NCBI GenBank assembly: GCA_963930655.1
Contig: OZ005600.1
Span: 16,770,501 to 16,834,500 of the forward strand
From: Myrica gale
Taxonomy: Eukaryota > Streptophyta > Magnoliopsida > Fagales > Myricaceae
Reading direction: 5' to 3'
Length of the DNA: 64,000 nucleotides
In this document: positions 23,118-36,086 of the stretch, one piece after another
Position numbering within the stretch: position 1 is the first letter of the stretch
Layout: each line of letters starts with the position of its first letter
Made by a program: the position numbers and the translations under genes
The notes under the pieces: model-generated
What the model was told of the DNA's origin: nothing
What the model saw: the letters and a program-made list of their open reading frames with translations, nothing else
Databases searched by the model: none

Positions 23118-24648
23118 CTATGGTGGGCGGGCAGTTTGGTATTTACCGAGCTGTTCTTTAATTTGTTTGAGAGAAACGTGAATATGCCCGAAATTCTTTT
23201 TATTCCAGATGCGTAGTGCATTACGGGTACCCCTGATCTTAGCAACTAAAGCCCATGCAGGAGTGGTCCCACGCCCTTGTGCCCAAGCCAAGATGACTAC
23301 GTCCTTACAAGATATATCCCTCAACCAAAAGCCCTCAAACTTAAAAGCCTTCGGTGCACTCTCCTCAAAACCGAAGATGGACATCACTAGCGAAATATGG
23401 TTAGATGAAGTAATAGAATAGTACTTATCGTCGCACTAGGAAACTCAAGACGCCAAGTTAAATTGGAAATACCACGATCCAAACGCTCACGGATGTTGGC
23501 CAATCCCGGACGTTTATTGCACCAAGTAAATTTGGAGCCCATAAACCCCAAATCAACAAACCCCATGGTATTCATAAAGTGTGTCAAACCATGAGAGGAA
23601 GATGATGAAATAACTTTTCCTCCTTGCTTCTCTACTTGATTCATAATATCATTAAAATCTCCTATACACACCCAAGGCATATTATCATCACAATCTTAGT
23701 TTCCATAAAAAAAATGCCCACCGGATCCACTGTTTTCACAATTTCCCGGAGGGCCCTAGCTGCCGAGGGTCTACCCAACTCCCGACAGTTCCAAGCAATA
23801 AGCTTCATGGAAACGGGGGGCATGGCATGGCCCGCCTCCTCAGCCTTGGTAATACTAGGGATATCTGCAGATCTGAAAACTTCACTGTGTGTTAACTTTG
23901 TTTGCAAAACTCTAGCTCCTCTGCGAAACCGACGTTGTTTCCTAGACTTAGGTGTTCCTTCATCACCCATATGAAACATAGTGGCCAACGAGCTATCCAA
24001 ACTGGACCCATCACACACAGCCTGTATTTTGCCACATTTCGCTTCTGGACAAATCAACATCTCATCATACTCGGATCCCCTTTTGCCACCTCCGGTATGT
24101 CGTATCCTTTCTCCATTCTCCAGCTGGGGACCCATTTGAACTTCAGCACTGCTATTACCCCCAATTCCCTTCAGCCCATTCACTCCCATGTTCAGTGTTG
24201 GGCCTGGAGTTAGTCCGTAAAAAGAGTACCATTTGGATTCCAACGGAGACATATCAGGGGTTAACTCGACCTGCTCCGTCATCTTAGCACCAAGATAAAT
24301 ATTTGAGGGATCCTGGCTTATATTTCGGCATGCAATCGACGTAAAATCAGATGCCTGATCATTCCTCCTTTTATCACGCCGCAAATCCTCATTGGACATT
24401 ATCTTCTCAGGAGACTCAATTTGAAAAAGTCGTTCCATATTTGTTTTCACGCCTATCTGTCCATCGGAGATCGGAGGGACCACCGGCATAGACGCTATCT
24501 CGTCTGTCATCCCATGCAAACCAGTTGTAGAGGATGGTCCAACCCCACCCATCTGCAAGCACTTCCACCTATCCTCCGAGAATAATCTGATGTGGACTCC
24601 AGCCCCTCCTAATTCACTATCTGAACCCATTGGCGGAAATCCACGCAT
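23118..24648 (-). pseudogene. LINE linker and AP endonuclease, internally deleted
   Basis: The low-complexity linker is followed near 23815 by MKLIAWNCRELGRPSAARAL and FFMETK, the first endonuclease motifs. About 100 residues are then missing. WVCIGDFNDIMNQVEKQGG resumes at 23674, with FTWCNKRP and RERLDRG after it. The frame continues in pieces to 23118 (FEGFWLRDISCK). Loss of the middle of the nuclease domain rules out activity. Confidence 0.8.
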
Positions 24649-25296
24649 TCAATCGGTCAAAGCATAATTCTGAGGATGAGGAATATTGTGATAGCATGCT
24701 CCAATCGTGTGATCAAGAAGCCAACAGTGGCAACAAAAGGGCGATAGCCTCTCTTATTTGAAACCAACCCAGACATCTTCCCCATCCTCCCGGGAGAAGA
24801 AGAAACCCGGTTCCAGAGGAGTAGAAGAATGGAGTTTAATCTTAAAACGAATGAACGAATGGTGTGCTCCAATGTCGTCCATCTCTACAATCACCCCAAT
24901 CTTGCTCCCTATTAGTCGAGCATTATCCACATCCACTATCTCCAATGGAAGTCCATGGATCTGCACCCAGAAAACCACTGCTGATAATTCGATTTCATCC
25001 AACGTCTGATTCGGATTCCATTCAAGTAAGATCATATAGGAGCCTTTAAAATTCCAGGGCCTCTGTGACAGAAGACGTTCTTTATCTGCAACCGACGCAA
25101 AAGTGAAAATAAACCGATTGGCCCCCGCATCCTCAATTCTGAAATCTGGAATAAACCTCCATCCTGACTGAATAAAAGGTTGGATAATATGAAACGGGTA
25201 GATCTTCCTTGAAACCAACTTTCCAACCAACGAGACCTGTCGGATGTCATTCGCCCTTCTTCTATTCGGCTTCAGCAATCCTGATATACCCCCCAC
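24642..25296 (-). pseudogene. LINE ORF1 (DUF4283 domain plus zinc knuckle)
   Basis: The minus strand from about 25296 carries a DUF4283 RNA-binding-like domain (SLVGKLVSRKIYPFHIIQPF, RFIFTFASVADKERLLSQRP, VVFWVQIHGLPLE) ending VWVGFK. A TAA at 24756-24754 sits where relatives have tyrosine. The same frame continues past it with CCHCWLLDHTIGAC, a CX2CX4HX4C knuckle. A second stop (TGA) follows near 24650. ORF1 is thus broken by point nonsense changes. Confidence 0.8.
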
Positions 25297-25330
25297 TACA
25301 GTTGTTTGGTTTTTTCAATAAGTTCCTCCA

Positions 25331-25639
25331 TGTTGAAAAGCACAAAAAAATAGAACAATACACACCAGGAAAATCGAAGAGAAAAATGAAGAAAAATAGG
25401 AAGGGAAAGATACTAGGTTCCGCCCTACAAAGAGGCGTTAGGAGAGGAAGGAAAGGAGCATAGCGCTTAGAAGCTCACGAGGAGCGGCTTAAGAAGCTCC
25501 ATATACTTGGGGGTTACTATTTAAGCTCTTCTCTAGCATTACAAAATACAGATTTTGAGTGTTTATACAATTTGAGCCTTAGGCTTCTTTGAAGAAGAAT
25601 TTCTTCTCCAAACTGTCATGCTTCGGTGGAAGTTTGTTC
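25331..25639. other. Sequence between LINE 5' end and duplication unit B
   Basis: There is no gene signal. It neither resembles unit A at the expected position nor carries LINE domains. It may include LINE 5' untranslated sequence or another insertion. Confidence 0.3.
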
Positions 25640-27415
25640 ATTTATTTGCTAGAGGCACATGTCTAGCAACCGAGTGTTCACCAGATTTTTGCCACTCGCC
25701 TCGACCCGAAGCGTCACACAATCGAGCCAATGGAAGCACTTGCGACAGCTCCTCCTACCAATTTAATAACCTACCTCCAATATACTCCAACACGTTATGT
25801 TTGTGCTGGACTTTTGGAGCTACAAAAGTAATATCAAACATTCCTCAAAGTGGTCAAGACGAGTGGTTTGATGAAACTTAAGGAGAGATGGAAAACTGAA
25901 AAAAAAAAGAGAACAATGAATTTGGAATCCATATTACTTCAAAAGCAATTCATTTTAATTTTCTAGCTTATAATCAACCTACAAGTAATATTTATAGTTT
26001 AAGAGCATCACATTAGCTTATAATTAACCTACGAAGTAATTGTGTACAAGGTCATGATACTGCTTACTAACTAATTATGAACAATACTAAATTGGCTTTG
26101 GCATTTTTCTAAAATCGTTGTTCTCACGGTTTACCATAATTTTTTTTTTTGCTGTGAATTCATGGTTCGGGTACCCATTTAATTTCTTTTGCATTTTGCA
26201 TATTAGAGAAAAATAACATAACAAAAACACAACCTTATTGCAGCAATTCTTCAAAAGATTGATTAGCATAAAAGCTTAGCAACAAAGTTGGCTACAAGTC
26301 CAGAGTTCTCTAACTCAAGCAGCAAATAGATTATCATCAATTCCAATGCTCCAATAACAACCTGAGCAATAAGTTGTTAGTAGGATGTCTTTTGTCTATA
26401 TTTAAAATACTTTCCTAAAGAGAGGTGTTCTGAACAATTGACATGATTTTAAAAATTCCCCACTCAAGCAGAGATGGCTAGAAATTGAACAAGACCGGGG
26501 GGGACGAGACTGCATGAGTAGCTCCTTTCAACTGAAAAAAACATGAAGAATCCATCAGAATATACATAAATCACTCTTAACAACGAAATTATCCTCAATC
26601 AATTAATGACAAGCAACAAGTAAAAAAATTACTTTAATTTTTGCCATAAAAAAAGAAATTCTTTATTACAGAACATAACCAGATTGACCATAAAGTAGTT
26701 GTCGACTTTCTGTGCGTCAATATTTGGAACAATGTGCCTCAGGTCCTTCATCATCTCAAAATCTGATCAATAGCAACAAGCTATAACGTCGTTCTCTAGC
26801 TAACGGTCAGAAGCTAACATACCATCTTCGACAAGTGTCTATCTATGTCAAGAGTGCTAAAATCATCGATCCATTTTTGTGTGGGGAATCTAGCATTTTT
26901 TTTCGACGATCTCGGAGTAGCGAGAAAGGTCGCAACGTACACTTAATCCGAATTCAAGAAGGTTCCAGTACTGTATCGGTAATAGTATTTTCTACATCCG
27001 ATCTCTCCTTGTTATGTTACTTTGTTTGTGGACCGTTGTATGCCTCTCTCAAGCCAAATTTTGGAATATCCTTGTCAGCTTTGGTGATGCATTCAAAGTC
27101 ACCGAGTGTGGTTTTACATGGGCCGGCCAGTTGCTGCTGTTTGTCACTCAAGAGGGGCATAAGAAGCATCCCCTCTTTATGTTTCAGAATATCCCGTTGG
27201 AGTTGGAGCGCCCTCTAACAGACTTTTCAGTTAGACATAGTCGTGAATTTCACCAATATTCAACTAACACCAAGAGGCAGCCGTAAATTAGTTCTTAACC
27301 TAGAAGTCACAATTTTGAAAAATTCATGACCTTTAATAAAGAGACAAGTCGTGAATTTTATCGATAGTCAACTAACACAAAGATGTAAACCTAGAGTCCT
27401 CAACTTACAAGTCAC
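25640..27415. repeat. Duplication unit B, right part
   Basis: Collinear with unit A from about 11795 to 13605 and again 14119-14240. It lacks the roughly 210-bp and 510-bp stretches of A, and carries about 95 bp at 26905-27000 that A lacks. That extra piece is bounded by CGATCTC at about 26906 and 26998, so A could have lost it by recombination between these 7-bp repeats. No recognisable protein is encoded. Confidence 0.7.
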
Positions 27416-27835
27416 GATTGTAGTCAGATTTTCTATACAATAAGAAAGAAATTAAAAAGAAATATTAATTGCAGGAAATTCAAAAAAGTATTAATTCCAC
27501 ATACAACAAGAATTTTTTACCAATAACTTGTCTACAAAAAAAGAGTTGGGTGTTATGTACAGAAGAAAGGCCACCACGCATTTCGATGGAAATCGTGGCA
27601 CCACTTCGAATGATCTCGTTCAAGTCCAAATTTGACTGGTTATGAGGGCACGAGCAAAAAAGTTTAAAAATGTACTCAATGCTCTAATTCAAGAAGCATG
27701 AGCTCAAGCAAATGCGTGGAGACCCATTGAGCATGATCCACTAGAACAACAAATGATTGTCAACATGATTCAAGTTTTAGAAAGGTCCGGTTAAGACTAT
27801 GCTCAAATTGGCAAGACAATATTCTAGAAGACTTA

Positions 27836-28015
27836 GGGTGGGTTTGTGTGGTAAAATTTTTGGTATTGGGTTTAGTGTTGGTATTGGATTTAGTGAAAAA
27901 GTGAAGAGAGAGGTAATAGTTTATAGTTTTTGTAATTTTTTATATTTTTTTATGGGAGAGAGAGAGATTATATTAGAATATTTTTTTGGGGAAAATTTTA
28001 CATGCAAACGCAGCC
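27836..28015. mobile_element. Tourist-like MITE (PIF/Harbinger type), 180 bp
   Basis: The ends GGGTGGGTTTGTGTGG and AAACGCAGCC form imperfect inverted repeats, both continuing into TAAAATTTT. The element is flanked by TTA at 27833-27835 and TTA at 28016-28018, the Harbinger target duplication. It has no coding capacity and is AT-rich inside. Confidence 0.6.
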
Positions 28016-28297
28016 TTAATTAGACGTCATTTCAAGGAGGATCAATTTGGCTCCACTTTCTTTCCTTCTTGGTATTGTCAAAACTTTAAAAAGCTTTTCA
28101 ATTTGCAATTGCATATATATATTGGCAACTTCCTGCCAAAATAATGTAAAAAATATACAACCGAGCCGGAGGGATCAACCCTCTTATTGCCCACTTACAC
28201 AAGAAAATTCGAAATTAAATTAATTTAAACTCCTAGAATTAAAAACATTAATGGGATTTTTTCGTAATTTAGGACATTTGCTACACACCCTGTATAT

Positions 28298-31200
28298 TCA
28301 ACTAAATAGTTCCCCATATAGGAGCTCATTCCAAGTATCTGGTAGACCCGGCAGGCACCAATGGCTGCAGTCCGTCCCACCATTTTCGCCACTATAAGCT
28401 GATGGGTGTGCGTCTTTCCTGTATTGTGAGAGCGTCGTAACGTCTAGGAAAGTGACCGGCTTCTTCACTCTTCTTAACACTTTGTTCACAACCACCCAAG
28501 CCATAGGAGTGCCTGCCGGGTACCTCAGACCAAAGAATGGTTGGGTCTCACCGGAGCATGATTTTGACGGTTCATCCCAATCCCTTCCCCTGCAGGTAAC
28601 ATAAATAGTAAGCATCAACGAAGTAAAAGCCTCAAATCGTTAAAGCCAACTGAAGTATGGTTTTGGAGGAGAGCGGATTGCATACTCGTAATGGGTGGGA
28701 GAAATCCCCAGGAAGAAGACCTTGGTTTTGGAAGGATCAACGTTCAGGTTGATCCATCTCGCCCAAGTTGTCAGCCCCTTGTAATACGCAACCAGACGGT
28801 TCATATCTTTGTACACCTTATTCCCTTCTTGCATATAATCCCATCTGCAACAGTAACTTACAAGAATTACCCACTGATCTCCATTCAACTTGTCTGATGA
28901 ATATAATATGACTATCATGTGGGTATAGATGATGATCTTACGGTTGAGTTCTCCCTGTGTGGGTCCACCAATGCCAGGTGTTGAAGATCAGCATGTCCAT
29001 CCCCCTCCACGCATTGCCGTTCTTTATGGAATCAAGCTTCAAAACTCGCCCTACCTTCTCGTTAACAAGATCCACCAGGTATGGTGTCCGGAACAGCAGT
29101 ATCTTAACTCCATAGCTCTACAGATATTTATATTCGTCAATGGAAAAAGTTAGAAACTTCATCATCCTCTGTTTCCCGGATGCTGAGTAGCAAAACTCGA
29201 AACCAGAAATTTTTCGAAAACTGTTGAAGAAATTGACCTCGAGTGTGTGTGACAAATTAAGAAATAGGTAGCCCAGCTTAGAAAAAAAAAAGAAATTGGT
29301 AGCCCAGAAAAAACTAAAATAAAGAAATGGGTAATTCGAAATCGAACAAATTTATAGGCTCACTTAATTCATACGCCAAAACTTGGTTCAATCTAGCTCT
29401 GATTTTGCACAAAAGTACTGCATTAGAAATCAGTTCATTGGTCATAAATATAAGAATTAAAATTTTAACAAAACAAAAATTTTCTGTATCTAACTACTAA
29501 CTCTTATGTTCTCTATGAATATGCCCAAAAATTAAAGGTATTTTTTGTTAATATATCATCTGAAATCAGATTTCAGAATCATATAGGTGATTGATATTCC
29601 CTGAAATTAGGACCATGAAGTGAAGAATTATTGCTGCTAGGACTGACTTTGGGCCATTGACTTTCTTTCGGTGCAAGTTAGATTGTCCCAGTTCTATCTG
29701 CAGAATACCATGGTGCCCCAATTTGCCACGTTGTAGATTTACTGGCAAGAAGAGCCGTATAAACAGAGGACTCAGTCAGAGTGGTCCATGATATAACCCG
29801 AACCCACCCCACAACTAAGCTTTCATTCCCTTCCCACCTCAATCTAAAAATACTAAAGTACTAAAATATGAAGAATTTTAAGATAAAATACGAGTTAATT
29901 GATAATAGACATTGGTCCCTCTCTAATAATTACACTCTTGAACTTCCTCTTATTAAGCAACGTTTGAGTGGCCTATGATGGCAGCTTAGATGGGACCTGG
30001 GCTTCAGGTCCCCTACCCTTGCTTTTCGGCAAGTGGGTACAGCACCCCAACATTGATTGTATATAGGGACATTGATGATGATATTGACTGTTGCTGATTG
30101 ATGTATGTTTATTTCGGGATTTCAGCAAGAATATAGAAAAATAATTTGCCTCATTATTAGTAGTTTCTTTTTTAGAGAAAAAAACGAAACTATTAAGGTA
30201 ATATATATATATATATAAGGAAATTGAGAAAATTACGGAGAGGGACCATCTAATCAAAGTTCAAGCAAAACTTGGGCAATGAAGAGCTATGCCCAATTTT
30301 GCAGTGTAGAAACTTGTAAGTTCAAAGATGTATTCTGCATTCTATACCACTAAATTTGGTGGTCCAGAAGTGAAAAAAAAAAATTACCAGTAAATCTTGT
30401 TCAGGCACAATTTTTTCTACCTTTTCTGAAGCTTAAAAATTGCGGCCTTTTGGTTCAAAATTTTTTAAGTAGCAGTGAAAGCGAGCTTTGTCTGGGATTC
30501 AATCGTTTAAGGGCTCACACAAGATAACAACCTGATGAGTCCTGACATGTTCCCGGCAAAGTGAAAAAAGAAAAGACCTAGCTACCACCAATCACGCTCC
30601 ATTTTCAATGCCTTCACACCATGCTATTGCTAGCTAACACACAGATTGGCAACTTGAATGCGTTTAGGCTCTCCAGCCCAAAAGGCTGCAGTTTCCTTCC
30701 TCGTGAACAAGGAAGTCCGTCCTCATGAGTAACCATTTGAAAAATTTGGAGACCCAAATGTGCCAATAGGGAATTGATGGGGAATATGAAGGTTCAAAAA
30801 GCACGTCTTCGTTTCAAAACAACAGTACCCAACTGCTGTCTATATATATAGCTCATATTGCAGAAAGAAAAGTCAACAGATTTTAAGTTCAAAATTTTCT
30901 CTTCATAACTAGGGGAATTGGAATGGCTAGTTTCAAAAGAAACTTTACCTTTCTCGAAAGGTACAGAGAAAGGGAAAGGTCACGCATGGTTCATGAGCCT
31001 CTTAATGATGGCTTCTAGCTAATTCATAATGTGGAAAGTTTGACAAAAAGATGATCAAAACTCAGAAACTTCACCTCGAATGTCACTGAAGCCAGGCCAT
31101 CTCTCTTGATGAATGTGGTCTTGGAGTTTGGCACCCATGCGTGAATCATACAAGTTAGTGATAGGAACTGGTTCAAACTCAACGAGTCTCCCACGAACAT

Positions 31201-31691
31201 AATCTTCTTCCCCCTCCACTTCTCCAAGAACTTTATCCCATTAAACCTGAGCCACTTTTATGCTCAATCACCCATGACACGAAATTCAAAAGCATTTACA
31301 GTTTGCAGCCAAAAAAACAACGCCAAATTTATCCTTAATCGCAGCTTAAACACACGTGTGCATGCATATATAAATATGAATTCGACAGAAAATGGTACCT
31401 GGGTAAGGCACAGGAGAAAGGTTGCCATCTATATTTGAGGTACGAGTTATCTGGGCGGCCGTACTTTTGGCAGTTGAACTGTGGATCTATGAAGGGACAG
31501 GAAGAGGAGGAGTAGGGAGGGTATGAAGCATCGTACACCCATTTGCCACGAAACCAGTCGCAATTGCCTGCAAGCTTCCTGGCATTGAAATAAGTGGCAT
31601 TACTGAGGGAAACAAGATCCTCAGCTTTTATTTGGTGGGAAAACAAAAACAGGAAGAGAAACAGTGCTTGGAAAAACGGTAGGAAACCCAT
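28298..31691 (-). CDS. Trichome birefringence-like (TBL) O-acetyltransferase, TBL37/38-like
   Basis: Five exons join without frame conflict to about 363 residues: 31399-31691, 31075-31246, 28942-29117, 28686-28844 and 28298-28589, all GT-AG. Exon 1 has a hydrophobic N-terminal signal/anchor ([13 protein letters not shown]) and the TBL domain ([28 protein letters not shown]). Exon 2 has the catalytic GDS block ([12 protein letters not shown]). Exon 3 has FNTWHWWTH. Exon 5 has [13 protein letters not shown] and the DxxH block ([16 protein letters not shown]), with all Ser-Asp-His residues present. TBL proteins are Golgi enzymes that O-acetylate wall polysaccharides. Length and intron pattern fit the family. 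Intron 2 (29118-31074) is long at 1.96 kb. The TBL37/38 placement is by resemblance only. Confidence 0.93.
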
Positions 31692-34600
31692 GATATCCTT
31701 GGGTTTCGATCAAAATTGTTGACGAAAATGACGACGGCTGAAGAACGTTGTCTGAAGCGAGTTCGTTTTATAATGTATAATTGTTGAGAGGGGAGGGAGA
31801 GAAGGTGGGGGTGGGGAGAGAGATAGAGACAGAATTTTTATTTTACTCTACTATTAATTTCTTTACTGACAGTAATTCTGAAATGTCTGGCTGGGTTCTT
31901 TACGCTGTGGCATGTGGGGTTGGATCCAATCCTTTCTTTGGAAATTTTGGAATCGTGAAATCATGAGATTGATTCTGAAATCGAATGCTGGGCCCCACTG
32001 CCACGTCCCCCAGCGGGACGCCCAGCGGGACGCCCAGCACGTCCCGTCTGAAATAAGGGCAGTGATGGGAGACACTTCCCCACTTAGATTGACAGAATTG
32101 AAAATGCTTCGTAACCTTTTGCGCAGAGCATGAAGATTAAATAAAGCGGGAAACACACTCAAAGAGCAGCAGGGGGTGCCGAATGTATTTTGTGATGTGT
32201 CCTAGCATTTTGTTTTGCCCAAAGGCAAACTCTATTTATATAAAATATGAATCATATGTCTGAAAAATGTTACACATGTACATGCCTAGCAAGTAACGCA
32301 TTTATCATATGTTTAACAAGCAATTAGTGACCTATATATTTTAATATTATATACATGTGTGTATATATATATATATATGTGTGTGTGTGTGAATATTAAG
32401 AAATATCTATATATAAAATTAATATAATGTGCTACACCTCTGTATATCTTATATATATAGCATTTGTATCTTTAACATAATTAACATTTGCATACTAATT
32501 AAAATATAAGCATACATATAGAAAGCGCATTTCTGAGATGGCCGGACACATAATTTATACATTATCACATTGTATACAATATAAAACCTACCTATTTTTT
32601 TAAAAAAAATAAAAAATAAATAAAACCCACCTATTTAAAGAATATAACATAAATGCAATATATATAATGTCACTGTATAGATTTGAATTTATAAGTACAT
32701 ATGCATATTTATAAAACTAATATATATAAGTGAGCTTTGAACAAATTTATACGATCAGTCAAGTGATGTTATACGAGATTTGGTCGGAAACTCAAATCAA
32801 TCTATAGAAATAGAGTGTGTCAGGGAGCAATGCATTAATTGCTGGTATCCCACTTCTCTTGTTTGGTTTTTGGTTCAACAAGTTGAAGCTGGTCCTTCAT
32901 TCCATTAATCAAGTTTACTACAATGTCACTCTAGGAACCAAATTATTCCGCACAATTAAGGCTGGCCCCACAAAAATTGTCCAAAGAAACGTCCCAATAG
33001 AAAGGTAAATTGAAAAAAAAAAACATTATAAGTTCCCTTTTTCACTGATACGCGACTCTTGTTACATATAAATTAAGGTAAGATCAAGGTAGTATTTATG
33101 GTTGCGGCATAGCATACGTCGAAATGAATCGGAAGGGTCAGATGATGAGGTAGTACTTATAACCACATAAGATGGCCGACAGCACATGATATGTTCAACT
33201 AACTCGGCCGTCCTCCGTTGAGAAAAAAAAAACTCGGCCGTCCTCCATTTGATCTCATCTCCACCTTAGTCTACTCACCATCTTTACCTCTTTAATGTCA
33301 GTCCAAAATACCTTAGTTTTCGAAAGTGGCAGACAGCACAGTGTCAGCGGTAGCCGCACCCCCGTGGCTGCTGACTCTGACCTATGCCAGCTGATCACCC
33401 TCTAGATGCCCTTTCGTTTTCGGTGGGTGCAATACTGTTTCATTTCAATATTATAAGTGTATCATGCGTTGGTAAAAAGAAAGACAAAAATATATTTTTA
33501 CACTACGTTGCATCACCATATATCATTTTTATTATATTGTATTAATTCCAGACACAGTACATGCCTTTCGCTAAAATTTTCGATTAATCATAATTTTTTA
33601 GCAGTGATTATTTTAAAAGAATGAAAGATAAATTTTTGTCCAAAATTTTTAATACTGAAATGAATAAATCCTGTGTAAAATATATTTACCAGGGAACTTC
33701 AGTCGTACCCCAAGAGTATAGTAAACAGCTGAGGCCTTTTTAACTGACATGTCAGGAAGTATTCAGAGGTTTATATAAGAAAAAAAAGTGTGAAACAGAT
33801 TGCAAGAGACAATAGAAATATGCGTACTGAAAGCATTCCAATCCATGGATACGTACCAAAAGATTTTAACTCAGACAATCTTCTAAGGGTAGGTGAGAAA
33901 TAGCTGTACTATGTTAGGCATATCGCCCACCGTTTAAGAAAGTGCAAAAGATGAGCAATTAATTAAAGAAGATGAGACCAATTGATTAAGGTTTCTTGTG
34001 TGATTGTCTAGAGATTGCAAAAGATTATTATTGGGGTCCTGCTCCTGGATGATGCTTGCCGGTGGTCTGCTCATGCAAGTTAAAATATATATGTTATGAT
34101 ATTTAATTAGCAAGACTCTGTTTGGCTTACTCTAGCAAGTGATGTGGTTGATTTCATTCCTTTATATCTACTGTGAAAGTCTTATATGACTGTATTGTGT
34201 ATTATAAGTGCATACAAATTAATACAATTGAAGGTCTCTATTCATATAAACAATATAAAGTATGATAGGAAAATATTACTATATTTAAATTTAAATCTTA
34301 ATAATAATATCAAATATTTGATAATGTAATAACCATAATATCATATCAAATCTTAAATTAAACAGTTTTGGTTGCTTTACCTCTACGCAGCAATCCACAG
34401 CCTTGAGTCGTCCTGACCATCTTATATATATATATATATGTTAAAGCTTCACATCACAAATAAACAAAAATATTATAATACCATTTAGCAAAATCATATA
34501 AAATACTTTCTTTCTTTCTTTTCTTAATTAATTATTAACGAAGATTCATGAATCATGATCATATTCCAAGCAATTTAACAGAATGAGAGAATGTCTTGTC

Positions 34601-36086
34601 GGTGACTAACTTTTAATTCAAAGAGGTGAGTCTGCATGGAGCAAAGAAACCCATCGGCCCCGTCAAAAGATATCCTTTTCAGCTGCCGTCTAAAACCAGC
34701 ACAGTTGGAGAAGTATACTAAGAGATAAGGTACCGATAACATTGCCCTTTCTTGGGGACTATTTGCAGGCCTGCTTGGAAGGTCTTAATAGAATGATGCA
34801 TAATTGACCTTTAAACTTTCTCAGTTGTCTTTTTCTTCTTCGAATCACATTATAAAACCCACCTTCAAACAAATTGACGAAGACTAAGCACTTGCTAGGC
34901 GGCTTCCTAAGCTGATTGTCCAAAAGCGTTTTTGTCATTGTTCTGCTGTAGCCACATGATGGGCTTTGGAACCGGCTCCAGATTTTGATCTCTAATATTG
35001 TATATATATCATCATAAAGATGTCACAATTTTTTTATTTCTTTTTAGGAATAAAATATTATCTAATAAAGACCAGAAAGTTTAGCGAAGTTTGACTTGTC
35101 TTTTAATCAACCATGCAAGACTTTTATGATCAGCAGCGGTTTGCTTTTCGTTTACCCATGAGAGCTGCATCTTTAATGAGTGGACCTGATAATAATAACA
35201 GAAAGGATGACTCAATTTGTTGGGTGTAAATGAAGTTTCATTCCACCAATCAATACGATCAAAGGACATGGTTTGGGGCTGAAACAAGTTGTTTTTATCA
35301 CAGCATTAAAGATGGGAGGTTTCAAACCCAAAGTTGCTCCCTTACCTGCATATATATTGCTGCCACCAGTAGCATACAAGTAATAATTCAGACGCTACAA
35401 TTTTGGCCTGGCCCCAGAGCATCAGGAACTTTATTTTGCATAAACACATGTGGACAGTCTACATAAAGACCTATCAGAAGCTCCGATTCTAAAAGAAGTC
35501 GATATTTTTATGTTTGCTTACGTCTGTCCACCTCAACCACCTTCTGGAGATGAATAGCTTATCCACTTTAATAAAAAGTTAGTTTTGGCTATGGATAAAG
35601 TAGTCCCTACTGATCTCTTACCAGTTACCACTCAAAAGTCAATAATTTTATTTTAAATGAAAATAGAAGTACCACTAGGTACTAGTGCGAGAAGCCGTTG
35701 GGGGAACATTTTCTTCATCTCTAAGTTTCATCTAGTTTTTTCGTTTGCCTAATTTGCTAGATTCTAGTCTAATATGTTCGTGACATACTCCACGCCCTGT
35801 GGTTTAATTTTGCAACAAATTGGTTCTTAAGATCACATATTCTCCTATGGTTTAAAGTTTCTCCTATGGTCTAGGATATTGTGGCGTACACTGGTGGTTG
35901 ACAATTAAACAAATAAGTGATCAGCATCCCTCGGGAAGAAGCTGTGAGACTTCATCTTTTTTACTCTGTTATTTATGTGTACGATTGTGGGTACAAAAAA
36001 TATTGAGCCCTGAAACTCGTTAACGGCACCTAATTACATCGATACCACCAACTGGAGCCCTAGTATTGCAGGATCTATCTCATGTA
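31692..36086. other. Intergenic region upstream of the TBL gene
   Basis: No gene supported. It holds simple repeats at about 32345-32395 (TA then TG) and 34420-34440 (TA), a small GC-rich repeat of CCCAGCGGGACG at about 32012-32040, and a short duplication of ACTCGGCCGTCCTCC at 33199-33250. Open frames here show no known motifs. Confidence 0.5.

Larger units (their letters stand above)
19882..25330 (-). mobile_element. Nearly full-length L1-type LINE, inactive
   Basis: Read on the minus strand, it has ORF1 with a DUF4283-type domain and a CCHC knuckle, then an AP-endonuclease start, reverse transcriptase, zf-RVT, a plant-type RNase H and a 3' poly(A) of nine at 19890-19882. The order is that of plant L1-clade elements, and the length of about 5.4 kb is nearly full. 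Many stops, frameshifts and an endonuclease deletion make it dead. It sits in duplication unit B. I could not identify a TSD, and the 5' boundary is approximate. Confidence 0.85.

Noticed and set aside
32817..33008. 63-codon ORF with a hydrophobic start
   Set aside because: Isolated, no homology recognised, no promoter or splice context; consistent with chance in intergenic DNA.
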